In this document: one piece after another, positions 12,452-24,784 of the stretch
Layout of the letters: every line of letters begins with the position of its first letter
How positions within the stretch are numbered: position 1 is the stretch's first letter
Assembly: GCA_023101885.1 (NCBI GenBank)
Contig: JALPQD010000044.1
Span: 8,461,565-8,525,564, forward strand
DNA length: 64,000 bases
From: Typhlomys cinereus
Taxonomy: Eukaryota > Chordata > Mammalia > Rodentia > Platacanthomyidae
Direction of reading: 5' to 3'
The notes under the pieces: model-generated
Databases searched by the model: none
What the model was told of the DNA's origin: nothing
What the model saw: only the letters and a program-made list of their open reading frames with translations
Made by a program: the position numbers and the translations under genes

Positions 12452-13868
12452 CAGATAATTTTTTCTCCCATATTTTATTTTTTTATCCCAATTATACTAG
12501 TGAGGTTAAGGACCCTTTCTTGGGCTCCCTGTTAGTATGGGAACTCTATTATGACTGTTTAATCCCTTTCCTCTAAGCATCCAACTGCCTGGAGCCTTCT
12601 CCCCTGTAATCCATGCTAGACTTTGGGGGGGGTCATTGACATGTCAGCCATTTTACAGGTCAGGCAAAGTCCAATCCTGGCTGCTGCAGCCTTAACTTAT
12701 GTGAAGTATCTTGTATATCATTGGTCTTACCCATCTTTAGGCTCTTACAATCTTGCCACTCCTCTTCCTCAAGGTTCCCTGAGCTTTAGGATGGGGAGAG
12801 ATTTGGCTGGTCTGGTTCCAGATGAATAATGTAAGGTCTTTGGTGTTCTGAATTATGGGTTGCTGTTGTTTTCAGTTTTGCTTTTCCTGCACCACTCTTG
12901 GCTCCATCCTGATTGGTATCAAAGGTCACCTCCTAAAAAAGATAAAAGAGTGTTTAAATGATCTTAATATAAGAAGAGACTCAAAGGTAGATGGAATAGG
13001 AATAGGACGCAGAAGTTTGGGGTGAGGGTGTCCCATTTGCCAGATGGTTCCCATCTATCTACCAGTCCTTACACCCTCCCTGACTGTTGAGATCAAACCT
13101 CCTCAGTTGCAGGTGACCAGGAAGGGAAGTAAGCGTGAGCTTTACCAGATGTCTCCCTCCTTATATGCAATACTTGATGGTGTCCTGTTTTCTCTACTGA
13201 AGCATGATCCCCTCTCTCCTTTTTTTCTTGGGGGAGACCCTCCTTCCCCTTCCCTCCTGTTTATAATCTTTGCAATTACAGTGGGTATTACAGAAATTTA
13301 CCTTTGAATATGTCATTAAGTGGATTTGGTACTAGGATCCACCTATTATGGAGTACATATGGTGTCTAATTTTCTGTGTCTGGGATACGTCATTCAATAT
13401 ATTTTTTTCCTAATTTCATCCATTTCCTGGCAAGTTTCATTAATTTATCTTTTTTTATGGCTAAGTAGTATTCCATTGTATAAATATACCACATCATTAT
13501 CCATTCACCAACTGTTGGGTATTTGGGTTGATTACATGACTTTGCTATTGTAAATAGTGCTGCAATGAACATGGTTGTGCTTGTGTCACTGCAGTGAATT
13601 TTTGCATTATGGAGGATTATTTCCAGAAGTGGTACAGCAACATCATATGGCATTTTGATCTTTAACTTTTTCAGAAATCGCCAAACTGATCTCCAGAGTG
13701 GTTGTAGAAGTTTGAATTCCCACCAGCAATACATGAGCATTCCCTTCTCTCCATATCCTTTCCAGCATTTGGTGTTGTTTGTATTGTGGATTTTTGCCAT
13801 CCTGACTGCAGTGAGATGATATCTCAGGGAAATTTTGATTTGCATTTCCCTGATGGCTAAGGATGTGA
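12452..13868 (-). mobile_element. L1 fragment: 3' UTR and ORF2 C-terminus
   Basis: On the minus strand the ORF2 C-terminal coding region covers about 13,868-13,390 (Cys-rich [14 protein letters not shown] segment, with one cysteine replaced), followed by a 3' UTR of about 900 bp ending near 12,452. The 3' UTR aligns with those at 14,000-14,950, 51,000-51,530 and 58,000-58,900. It is 5'-truncated at about 13,868. ORF2 is degraded. Confidence 0.85.
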
Positions 13869-13989
13869 AAGATAGAGACAATAGAAAACAATTGAACATA
13901 AGAAATTCAGTTATTACCAGAAACTTAGTTATGTTTCTGAGGCCCTATCTTTTTCTTCTATAGCATATAGTAATTTACCAGGAACAGTT

Positions 13990-16900
13990 GTGTTTTTTTA
14001 TTGTTTTAATTACATTTTTTGCCTATTTATGTAAGCTTAATAAGTATCCCCCTTGTTCTCCTTCCCTTTTTCCCCCTATGTTATCCCCCATTCCAATCTT
14101 TCCCTTCCTACTCTCCTCCCTCCCTCTCTTGTTTTCCTTACCTCCTCCCCTCAGTGCTTCCTGCTTTCTTCCTCCCATCCTCAAGAGCATCTGTTTATGT
14201 GGGCGCTGTTTCCCTCTGACTCATCAACGCTAGTGAGGGTTCAGGACTCAATAGTACAGCTTGGGGCCCCTTCTTGGGCTGCCCACTAGTATGGGAACTC
14301 TATTTTGACTGTTTTAACTCCTTGCCTCTAAGTCTGAAGCCTTTTCCCCTGTGATCCATGCTAGACTTTGGAAGGTGATTGACATGTCAGCCACTGTGCA
14401 GGTTAAGCAAGGTCCAATGACATTGTGGTTATGTCCTGGCTGTTGCAGTCCTAACTTGTAGAATATCATGCATATTATTGGTGCTCCCCATCATTAGGCT
14501 CTTACAATCTTGCTGACCCCTCTTCCTCAAGGTTCCCTGAGCTTTAGGATGGGGAGGGTTTTGCTGGTCTGGTTCTGGGTGAATATTGTAGGGTCTCTGG
14601 TATTCTGAATTATGGTTTGTTGTTATTTTCAGTTTTGCTGGTCCTAGACTGCCCTTGGCTGGTCATCTCCTAACCAAAGATAAAAGAATGTTTAAACGAA
14701 GATCTTAAGATAAAAAGAGACTCAAAGGTAGATGGAAGAATAGGAGTAGGACCCAACAGTGAGAGGGGTCAGTCTCCTGTTTGCCTATTGGGTACCATAT
14801 AACTGCCATTCCCTGTACCCTCCCTGACTTTGGAGATCAAACCTGCTCAGCCCCAAGTGAACAAGAAAGGAAGTGAGCTGTATCAGATATCTCACTACTT
14901 ACATGCAGTACATGACCATGCCTGATTTCTCTAATAAAGTGTGTTCTTTTGTCTCCTTTCTTTTGATTTACATTTTCCTGATGGCTAGGGATATGCAACA
15001 TTTTTAAAGATATTTGGTAGACATTTCAATTTCATCCCTGGAAAGATTTCTTTTGAGTTCCAAGACCCATTTTCTAATTGGGCTATTTATCTTCTTGGTG
15101 TTTAGTTTTTTAAGTTCTTTGTGTACTTTAGATAATAGACCTCCATCGGATGTGCAGTTAGTGAAGATTTTCTCCCATTCTGTGGGTTGCCATTTTGCTT
15201 GGTTTACAATCTCCTTAGCTGAACAGAAGCTCTTTAATTTCATAAGATCCAGTTGGTTCAGTGTTGGTTTTAGTGCCTGTGCTGTTGGATTTCTTTTAGG
15301 AACTGTTGGCCTAGCCCAGTCCTATCAAAGGAGTCCCCTACTCTTTCAACTAAGGTTTTTATAGTTTCTGGCCTAATATTAAAGTCCTTGATCCATTTGG
15401 AGTTCATTTTTACACATGTGACAAGTACGGGTCCAGTTTTAACCTTCTGCATGTCGATATCCAGTCTTGCCAGCACCATTTGTTGAAGATGTTCTTTTTC
15501 CATTGAGCTTTTGGTCCCCTTTATCAAAGATCAAATGGCTGTAATTATGTGGGCTTATATCTGAGACTTCAATCTTATCTAATCTATTGATCAGTGTGTC
15601 TAGTTTGGAGCCAGTACCAAGCTGTTTTTATTATTATGGATTTGTAATATAGATTAAGGTTTGGTATGGTGATATCTCCAGCAGTGTTTTGTTACTCAGG
15701 ATTGGTTTTGCTATCCTGGGTCTTTTATTCTGCCATATGAATTTTGAAATTCTTTGGTCTCTTTACAGAATTGCTTTGGGATTTTGATTGGTATAGCATT
15801 GAATTTGTATATTGCTTATGGTAGGGGTTATTTTTATGAGGATAATTCTGCTGATTTAGGAGCATGGGAGGTCTTTCCACCTTCTGTTGACTTCTGTAAT
15901 TTCTTTAGGGTTTTAAAGTTGTCATTATAAAGGTCTCTCACTTCTTTGGTTAGATTTATAGCTACATATTTCATTGTTTTAGGGGACTTTAGTAATGGGA
16001 TTATTTCTCTTAGGACTTTTTCCCTTTCTTTATCCTTGGTATGTAGGAAGGCCACTGATTTTTGCTTATTTATTTTGTAACCTGCCACTCTGTTGAACTT
16101 CTTTATTAATTCCAGGAGTTTCCTGGTGGAGTTTGTAGAATCACTCAGGTATATGATCATGTCATCTGCAAATAGAGGTATCATGACTTCTTTTCTGATT
16201 TGAATCCCTTTTATCACCCTTTATTTTCTTATGGCTCCAGCTAAGACTTCAAGTACAATATTGAATAGAAGTGGTGAAAGTGGACAGATTTGTCTAGTTC
16301 CTCATTGAGGTGGGAAAGCTTCAAGTTTTTTCCTGTTTAGTATAATCCTTGTTGTTGGGTTGTTGCACACAGCTTTTATTATATAAAGTTCCTTCCATTC
16401 CAACTCTCTCTTGGGTTTTGATCATAAAATGATGTTGAATCTTGTCAAAAGCTTTTTTTTTGAATCTATGGAAAGTATCATGTGGTCTTACACTTTGGAT
16501 TGGTTTATATGATCTGCGATAGTTAAGCCTGAGTGTCAACCTGACACACTGGGTATTAACTAAGATGGGCTGAGACCACATCTGCAAGGATCAACTGAGA
16601 TCACCTGATAAGATTATACCCTCCCTAGATCCTATCAGACCCTACAAAGATCTCAGGATTCTCCCAGCATTGCATCATATAAAAAGAAGTCAAGAAAGAG
16701 AAGAGATGCTTATTGCAGCTGTGCTAGGAATCGCTCTATCTTCCAGTTGCCCAGTTTCTTTGACCCTCTAGCCTTCCAGTCCTCCAAGTCGTTGTCAGCT
16801 AGACTAAAGACTTTAGGAATTCTCTGGCCTTCAGCTATCACCCACTTGACTACCGAACTGAGCAGCTACTGGCAGCATTGTCGGACTACCTCGGCTACTG

Positions 16901-19587
16901 GCAGCAATTGTTGGACTACCTCAGCCATACTGTAAGCCAACTCAATACATTCTCTATTATATATATATTCATTGTGTCGATTCTGCATCTCTAGAGAACT
17001 TGACTAATACATGATCTCAATTACATTTATTGATTTGTATATGTTGAACCAATTTGTGTGCCTGGGAAAAATTCTACCTGATCACAGTGAATGATCTTTT
17101 TGATAAGTTTTTGAATTAAATTTGCTAATATTTTGTTGAGAATCTTTGCATCTGTGTTTATTAAGGAGATTGGCCTATAGTTCTCTTTTTTAAGTGTATC
17201 TTTATTAGGTTTGGAGATTAGTATGCTATTAGCTTCATAGAAAGAATTTGGAAGTGTTCCTTCTTTTGCTGTTCTATGGAATAGTTTAAGGATATTGGTG
17301 TTAGTTGTTCTTTAAATGTCTGGTAAAATTCTGTGCAGAATCCAACTGGTTCAGGACATTTTTTGGTGGGAAGATTCGAGTTTATATCATTAATTTTTCT
17401 CATTTGTTATAGGACTATTAACTAATTCAAGACTTCCTGGTTCAATTTAGGTAAGTTGTGCTTACTCAAGAATTCATCCATTTCTTTTGGGTTATCAAAT
17501 TTCATGGAGTATAAGTTTTTGAAATATGACCTTATAATTCTCTCAATTTCTTGGGTATCAGTAGTGAAAACTTCATTTTCATCTCTAATTTTAAAAAGTT
17601 GGTGTTTCTCTTTCTTGATTTTGGTTAATTTGGCTAGGCATATATCATTCTTATTGATTTTTTTCAAAGAACAAGCTTTTTGTCTGGTTGATTCTATGTA
17701 TCATTTTCTTTATCTCAATTTCAGATATTTCTCTCCTCATTTTGCTAATCTCCTCTATTCTACTGCTTTTGGGATTAGATTTCTCTTGTGTCTCTAAAGC
17801 TGCATTTCTAAGTTACTACTTGCGACTTTTCCAATTTTTTTGATATATACACTGAGGGTTATAAACATACCTCTTAGGACCAATTTTATCATGTTCCAGA
17901 GACTTTAATATGTTGTATTTTCATTATCTTTTGCTTCTAGGTAGTCTTGAATTTCCTTTTTGATTTCTTTCTGAACATATTTCTCATTTAGCACAATGGT
18001 ATTTAATTTCTAAGAACTAGTGTATTTTCTACTATTTGTTGTGTTTTGGATATAAAGTATTAGATGTGTTGGTCTGATAGAGTACAGGCTATAATTTCAA
18101 CTTTCTTGTATATGTGGAGATTCATTTTATGTCCCAATATATGGGCTATTTTGGAGAAAGTTCCATGGGCTGCTGAGAAGAACTTTGTCTATTCCTTGAT
18201 TCTTAGATAGAAGGCTTGGTAGAGATCTGTTAGAACCATTTTGGTAAGAGTTTTATTTAGTTCCAGTGTGTCTCTGTTGAGTATCCCATGTTCAGAGTGG
18301 GGCATTAAAATCCCCAGCTATTATCATTGGGGGATTGATTTTTTGTTGTAGCATTTGTAGTGTTTGTTTATTGAATGTGGGGGAAGCACATATTAAATAT
18401 GTATTGTGAAGTCTTCCTGGTGAATTGCTCCTTTGACTAAAATGTAGTGTCCTTCTATATTTCTTATGATTTTCTTTGGTTTGAAGTCCACTTTTATTAG
18501 ATACCATAATTACTACCCCTGCTTGTTTCCTTGTTCCATTGGCTTGAAGAATTCTTGACCAGCCTTTTACTTTTAGAATGTGCCTCTTTTGTGGTTAGAT
18601 GTGTTTTCTGAAGGCAGCAGATGGATGAGTTTGATTTCTAATCCATCTGTGTAACCTGTGTCTTTTGATTGGTGAGTTAATACCATTGACATTTACTGTT
18701 ATAATGGAGAAATCTCTTTTGATTCCTGATTTTTTTGCTTAGTGGCTTTCATATGTGTATTATTTAGCTTGTAAGTTGTGATGGTATTATAATTCCCTTC
18801 TATCCTCCTGGATATGCTTATTTTTTTCTTCAAGTTTGAGTATCTTTTCTAGAATTTTTTGAAGACCTGGTTTAGTGGTCATGTAAGCAAGCCTTTATAT
18901 CTTTATGGTGGAAAATTTTTCTTTCACCCTCGATCATGACTGACAGTTTTACTGGGTATATCAGCCTGGGTTGACATTTGTGCTCATTCAACACTTGAAA
19001 TACATCTTTCCAAGCTCTTCTGGCTTTTACTGTTTCCATTGAAAAATTATTTGTTATTTTAATAGGTTTACCTTTAAAAGTAACTTTTTTTATTCTCTTG
19101 AAGCTCTCAGCACATTCTCTTTGTCTTGTATGTGTAAAGTTTTGACTATTATTTGCCAAGGCTAACTTCTATTTTGATCATATTTGTTTGGGGTGCAGTA
19201 TGCCTCTTGTATTTGGATGGGCCTCTTTCTTTAAATGTAGAAAGTTTTCCTTTATGATAATTTGAAAAATTTCCTTAGGTGTGGTATATTTTAGGTTTCT
19301 TATTCTGATATTCCATGAATGTGCAGGCTAGGCTTCTTCAAGGTGTCCCATAACTCTTAAGTATCTTTTGGCTTTTAAAACCTCTTCAATTGAACTGGTT
19401 TGTTCTTCTACTTTGTCTTCAAGATCTGATATTCTATTTTCTGCTTCATTAGTTCTGCCGATAAAGACTCTCTGTTGTATTCTGGGTTGAAGATAGCTTG
19501 TCTTTTAGTTTCAGTTTAATCTCTGTTTGAGATTGTTTTAACTGCTTTAAGCCTCTTTTTATTTCTTCAGCTGCTTTTCTTATCTCA
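13990..19587 (-). mobile_element. L1 retrotransposon, 5'-truncated in ORF1, with 14-bp TSD
   Basis: Minus-strand order: ORF1 coiled-coil region (from 19,587), ORF1 C-terminal domain (around 18,872-19,159, with KCQPRLIYP), ORF2 endonuclease (AGDFNAPL motif near 18,292-18,330), reverse transcriptase (FADDM at about 16,145-16,175), Cys-rich C-terminus and a 3' UTR to 13,990. TACCAGGAACAGTT occurs at 13,976-13,989 and 19,588-19,601, a perfect 14-bp target duplication, so the element lost its 5' UTR and the ORF1 start on insertion. ORF2 is broken by stops, frameshifts and an LTR insertion at 16,515-17,011. It cannot encode functional L1 proteins. Confidence 0.93.
16515..17011 (+). mobile_element. 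ERVL-MaLR-type solo LTR nested in L1, perfect 5-bp TSD
   Basis: The element starts TGCGATAGTTAAGCC, includes GTGTCAACCTGACACAC, and ends CTAGAGAACTTGACTAATACA-like (TG...CA termini). TGATC flanks it on both sides (16,510-16,514 and 17,012-17,016). The termini resemble MLT1/MT-type mammalian LTRs. L1 ORF2 continues on either side without loss. Confidence 0.88.
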
Positions 19588-19601
19588 TACCAGGAACAGT
19601 T

Positions 19602-20317
19602 TGGATAGACTTAAAATTTCCTTTAACCATCACATCATGAACTTGTGTAACCCTTAAGTTGCATCTCATCTTTTGCAACATCCTTTAACCTTCTAAGTAA
19701 CCTTACTTTAATCTTCTAAATCTTCTAACCTTCTAAGTAACCATATGTTAACCTTCTCATAACCCTCCTTAACATACTTCAACCTGCTACATATTTTTAT
19801 TTTCCACAAACTTTCTGAAACATACTTCAACCTTCTAAATATAAACCTCCTAAAACATCAACCTTCTAGGCAACCATCATACAAACCTCCTGCATCATAG
19901 TTCCTACAAACAACCAGCAGCATACTTCAACCTTCATATTTCCTTTCCTTCCTTGGTTCCCTGCTTATTTTATCATATTAAATTAACACAAAAAACTTGT
20001 CTTTTCAATGGAGGCAATAACAGTAAATCTCATCTTTAAAAGAAATAAAAAGTTGGGCCTGATTTGGCAATTGTAAATACAGTAGAAAACTTCTGACTTA
20101 TGACATTGGTAAAGTGAAGGAAGTTTTTTGCCTATCTGAGTTTTATATTGACCCCTTTTTTTTTCTGGTTTGTATTGGTCAAGATAAGAACCTGGGATGT
20201 GAATGTTAATTGGTAGGATCAAGTCTTTTAAATCCCCACTTTGAAAGAATTTAACATAAATGAAATTTAGTAAAAGTTCTTTTAACTTTGTTTTGTCTGA
20301 TTCAGAGAGTGTGTATC
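19602..20317. repeat. Degenerate AACCTTCTAA-type repeat region
   Basis: Between 19,680 and 19,930 the motif AACCTTCTAA(G)TAACC and variants (TAATCTTCTAAATCTTCTAA, CTTCAACCTTCTAAATATA, CATCAACCTTCTAGGCAACC) recurs many times with irregular spacing. The rest is AT-rich without coding signs. It may be part of an ERV internal region. Confidence 0.6.
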
Positions 20318-20732
20318 TGTAATGGTTACTTTTTAATATTGCTTTGAGAGAACACCCAAAGTTAAATAACTTAATGGAGAAAGGGGAGATTTATTCAATT
20401 TACAGTTCCAGAGGGGAAATAGAGACAGTCTTTCAAGACGGCAGTAGTGGAATGGCCAGCTGGCTGGCTGAAGCTGGCAGGCATGCTAAGTCACAGCAGA
20501 CCTCCACAGGGCAGGAACATTCCTGGATCTTCTAGTTTCCTCTGTTATGTGGTTCCTTTTATATGGTCCACTACTGGGAAATTCCTATGAGATCTATGGA
20601 GGTTCCAATGGGATCTAGAGCTGCTCTTGTATACCTTTTCAGGTGATCTCAGCTGAACTTGCCAGGTATGATCTTAGCAGATCTTAATTAATGCCAGGTG
20701 TGTCATGTTGACACACAGGATTAACTATCACA
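20318..20732 (-). mobile_element. ERVL-MaLR-type solo LTR, perfect 5-bp TSD
   Basis: On the minus strand it begins TGTGATAGTTAATCC, carries GTGTCAACATGACACACC and an AATAAA-like polyadenylation signal, and ends CCATTACA. GTATC is duplicated at 20,313-20,317 and 20,733-20,737. It is the same family as the split LTR at 41,458-42,199. Confidence 0.88.
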
Positions 20733-21010
20733 GTATCTAAATAGATTCCAAGACACTATGAAATACCAAATGAACAAGCTTCTGCTTGTTACAAGAGTTA
20801 CAAGAGACCCAAGCAAGATAATTTTTTATGAAAGAAAATGTATAATTTATTAGAAATGGTTGTGATTGACATAAAATGAAATTGCATTAAATTAGTATAT
20901 ACTTAGGTCTTTTGGGTCCTTTTAAAATTATTTGCTTTTGTTTTTTTTAAATATGCATACATGTATTTTAATTAAGCTTGTCAAAAAATAAAAAAAAATA
21001 TTTGCACACA

Positions 21011-21376
21011 TGTCATAGTTAGGAACAGGTGTCAACCTGACAGTTGAAGGTTTGAGCTCTGGGCACATTTGTAGAGAATTAGTGATTGAGTTAAGCCCAG
21101 AGCAAACCTGTAGGAGGAAGGCCCAGCCCATGATGGGCAGGATTAGGCCCTGGAATAAAATACAGAGAGTTGGTTGAGAGAGTTGACATGCTGGTCTGGC
21201 AAGAAAGAATTGTCCCTCTCTCAGCCATTATGTAGAGGGATGGTGTGGCCAGTCCCTCAGCCCTGGTATTGCTGCATGTCCTCCCATCAAGCTAGATGAT
21301 GAACTGTAACAGGATTATTGTAAGAGAATAAACCCCTTGTTCCCTTAAGCCATTCGTTAGTGATTTTTCAGCAACA
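21011..21376 (+). mobile_element. ERVL-MaLR-type 5' LTR
   Basis: Starts TGTCATAGTTAGG, contains GTGTCAACCTGACAG and AATAAACCCC, and ends CAGCAACA. It is followed at once by GAATTTGGTACTGGGAGTGG, which resembles the primer-binding/leader start of MaLR internal regions, so this is a 5' LTR with internal sequence rather than a solo LTR. Close relatives lie at 33,742 and, inverted, 47,206. Confidence 0.8.
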
Positions 21377-22337
21377 GAATTTGGTACTGGGAGTGGGGTA
21401 TTTCTGATAAATCAGGCTATGTGGCTTTTGTGGATTTTGAGCATTTTTTTGTTGGAAAAATTTTGTGGATGCAAAAAATGTTTGAACAGAGTTTAGTGGG
21501 TCAATTGGATAATGGTGGTGCTGAGAGAGTTATGGATTGTTTGGGCCCAATTTGTGATGAAGGGAACAAGGACTTTGGTAAAGCTGAATTTAAAGATGAT
21601 AGACTGATTTGCTTGATAGAGAAGAGTTGTATTGTCAGCTTTGAAGATTTGGTTGAGGAAAGGGCAGGCAACTGAGTAGCTGCCATCGTTGGAGAAATGA
21701 ACATCAATGAAGGAAAAGCTAGTGACTTGCACTGGGACAGAGGAAAATATGAATACCACCGTATGGCAATTTCATGGTTTGAAAACTCAGATTTCTTCAG
21801 GGGCCAAAAGCCTAAGTTAAAGCCATTTTTTGCCCTTGGGAATTTTGGTTGCCTAGAAGGAGGCTTTTCCAGTGTCAGCACATGAAAGCTGGTATAGCTG
21901 TGGCTTGAGTGGACCGAGCTACATTTCAACCTTGCTGCAGAATCTGGCCGCATCTGCCATGTGGTACTGGATTTGGTGGATGATTACACAGTTCATGGAG
22001 AGCAACAAAAGTTTGGCACCATGTCACAGTCATAGAGTTCCTGCAAAGGAATGTGAAGCTTATAGCTGCAGAGGTGAACCTAGAGTAATGTTGGAGATGC
22101 CAGAACCACGAGATGTATGCTGAGGATGGTTGTGAGTGGAGATTCAGCCTGATTCAGAGGAACTCTGCTTCTACCACTTTGCACTGCAAACAGGGATTGG
22201 GAATGCCTATAATCTTTGAACCACCTTGACTATGTGATGAGCAACAGAAGATGGACATTGAAGTAAAGGATGCGATATTTGATTTGATGGGCTCTGATCT
22301 TAATTTAATGTTTCCTTATGTCAAGACATTTCTGTTT
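21377..22337 (+). mobile_element. MaLR-like internal region, truncated
   Basis: Begins with a TTTGGTACTGGGAGTGGGG leader and continues for about 960 bp with short open stretches but no gag, protease or polymerase motif that I recognise, as is usual for MaLR internal regions. It stops where a plus-strand L1 ORF2 sequence starts (about 22,338). No 3' LTR follows. Confidence 0.6.
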
Positions 22338-24591
22338 TACATGTCAAAAAGATCATTCACGGGGATCAAGTAGGCTTTATGCCGGGCACACAAGGTTGGT
22401 TCAACATGGACAAATCAATAAATGTAATTCACCATATAAACCAAAAATCCAAGACCACATGATACTCTCGATAGATGCAGAAAAAGCTATTGACAAGATC
22501 CAACAGCCCTTTATGATCAAAACCCTACAGACAGTTGGAATGGAAGGAATCTTTATAAATATAATAAAAGCTGTACATAACAAGGCCATCAGCAAGGATT
22601 ATACTCAATGAGGAAAAACTTGAAGCATTCCTGCTTCGATCAGGAACTAGACAAGGCTGTCCACTCTCACCACTTCTATTCAATATTGTACTTGAATTCT
22701 TAGCTGAGGCCATAAGACAAGAAAGGGAGATAAAAGGGATTCACATTGGCAAGGAAGAAGTCAAGTTATCTCTATTTGCAGATGACATGATCATATACCT
22801 GAGTGATCCTAAAAACTCCACCAGGAAACTCCTGGTATTAATACAGTTCAGCAGGGTGGCAGGATACAAAATTAACATACAAAAGTCAGTGGCCTTCCTT
22901 TATGCCCAGAATGAAAGAAGTGAAAAAGTCCTTAGAGAAACAATCCCATTTACTATAGCCCCTAAAAAAATGAAATACCTTGGTATACACCTGTCATGGT
23001 TTGAAATGTGTCCTCCACAGTCTCATGTGTTTGGCAAGGTCATGGCACCTTGAGAGGTGGAGCCTTGCTGGAGGAAGCAGTCACAAGGGTTGGGCCTTGA
23101 GGTGGATTAGTCCCACCCTACCTCCAGGAGAAGTCTGCCTTTGCTGCAAGCAGTCTGCAGCTCTCAGCTTCCAAGATGTCTGTGGTGACTTAGCCTCCTC
23201 CAGCTTTGGCCAGCCAGCCATGCTGCCTCTGCTTTGAGAGACTGTACTTTCCCTCTGGAACCATAAGCTGAAAAAACCTCCCTTTCTCCCTTAAGTTTCT
23301 TGATTTTGGGTGTTCTCTCACAGCAATGGTTGAGAGTAACTGTTACAGCACCTAAACAAGGAAGTAAGAGACCTTAACAGTGAAAACTTTAAAACCTAAA
23401 GAAAGAAATTACAGAAGACACCAGAAGGTGGAAAGACCTCCCATGTTTCTGGATGGCAGAATCAACATCATAAAAATGACCATCCTACCAAAGGCAATAT
23501 ATAGATTCAATGCTATACCAATCAAAATCCCAAAGCAATTCTTCAAAGAAGTTGACCAAACAATCTCAAAATTCATATGGAGGCACAAAACAATCCTGAG
23601 TAACAAAAACACTGCTGGAGGTATCACTATACTAAACCTTAGTCTATATTACAAATCCATAGTTATAAAAACAGTCTGGTACTGGCTCCAAAATAGACAT
23701 ACAGATCAATGGATAATGGTTGAAGACACAGATATAAGCCCACACAATTACAGCCATTTGATCTTTGACAAAGGGGCCCAAAAAATCCAAAGGAAAAAGA
23801 ACAGCATCTTCAACAAATGATGCTGGCAAAACTGGATATCCACATGCAGAAGATTAAAACTCAACCCGTACTTGTCACCATGTACAAGACTTAATTCCAA
23901 ATAGATCAAGGACCTCAATATAAGGCCAGCGACTATAAAAACCTTAGTTGAAAGGGTAGGGAACTCCCTCGAGCTGATTGGACTAGGACAACAGTTCCTA
24001 AACGAAAACACAATAGCACAGTCAATACAACCAACACTTAACAGAAGGGATGTTGTGAAATTAAAGAGCTCTGTTCAGATAAAGAGATTGTAACGTGAGC
24101 TCAAAGGCAACCCACAGAATAGGAGAAAATCTTCACTAACCACATGTCTGATAGAGCTCTATTATCCAGAGTGCACAAAGAACTTAGAAAATTAAACACC
24201 AAAGAAACAAATGGGCCATCTTAAAAAATGCTCTGTATCCTTAGTCATCAGGGAAATGCAAATCAAAACCCCCCTGAGATATCATCTCACCCTGATCAGG
24301 ATGGCAAAAATTCACAATACAAACAACACCAAATGCTGGAGAGGATGTGGAGAGAGGGGAACTCTTCTACATTGCTGGTGGGAATGCAGGCTCATACAAC
24401 CACTCTGGAGAGCCGTCTGGCAATTCCTAAAGAAGTTAAAGATTGAAATGCCATATGATCCTGCAATTCCACTTTTGGGAATAACCCCCATACAGCAAAA
24501 ATTCACCTTGATAGCACAAGCACGACCATGTTCATAGCAGCACTGTTTACAATAGCAAAGTCATGGAATCAACCCAAATGCCCAACAGTTT
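22338..24591 (+). mobile_element. L1 ORF2 fragment (reverse transcriptase to C-terminus), interrupted
   Basis: Plus-strand ORF2 remnant: RT fingers (LSIDAEKAIDKIQ near 22,468), FADDM catalytic motif near 22,778, then after an inserted LTR the thumb and C-terminal region with the Cys-rich CX3CX7HX4C segment near 24,330-24,385. Stops and frameshifts break the frame. The 3' UTR is missing; sequence is cut at CCCAACAGT and joined to a headless SINE. Confidence 0.9.
22992..23347 (+). mobile_element. ORR1-like MaLR LTR nested in L1 ORF2
   Basis: Starts TGTCATGGTTTGAAATGTG and ends CTGTTACA, with GGAACCATAAGCTG and a polyadenylation region before the end, resembling rodent ORR1/MaLR LTRs. Flanks are ACACC (22,987-22,991) and GCACC (23,348-23,352), one mismatch in five. 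L1 ORF2 resumes in register after it. Confidence 0.82.
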
Positions 24592-24685
24592 GTGGTTCTG
24601 GTAGGGCGGAGCTTGTGAATCCCTGCGCAGAGTAAACAAGGAGGAAGTGGAAGTTGTCTATGGTGGTTCCCGAATTCGTCTGTGG

Positions 24686-24732
<47 letters not shown>

Positions 24733-24784
24733 ACACATACATACACACACACAAGCACACACGCACAATTGAATAAATAATTTA
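24592..24784 (+). mobile_element. tRNA-derived SINE fragment lacking its tRNA head
   Basis: Only the 3' two thirds remain, starting at the CTGGTAGGGCGGAGC block, with a (CA)n run (24,689-24,731) and the ATTGAATAAATAA tail. It is fused directly to an L1 ORF2 sequence that breaks off at CCCAACAGT; the L1 does not resume afterwards, so a deletion or truncated insertion produced this junction. Confidence 0.85.
24689..24731 (+). repeat. (CA)n microsatellite in a SINE tail
   Basis: Pure CA run of about 43 bases, the longest pure CA stretch of the SINE tails here. Confidence 0.95.

Noticed and set aside
16515..17011. hAT-type DNA transposon with 8-bp duplication
   Set aside because: TG...CA ends with an exact 5-bp duplication and MLT/MT-like termini fit a MaLR LTR better.
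21421..22123. Several open frames of 60-150 codons that might be a gag-like gene
   Set aside because: Overlapping frames on both strands, none with a recognisable domain; region better explained as MaLR internal sequence.
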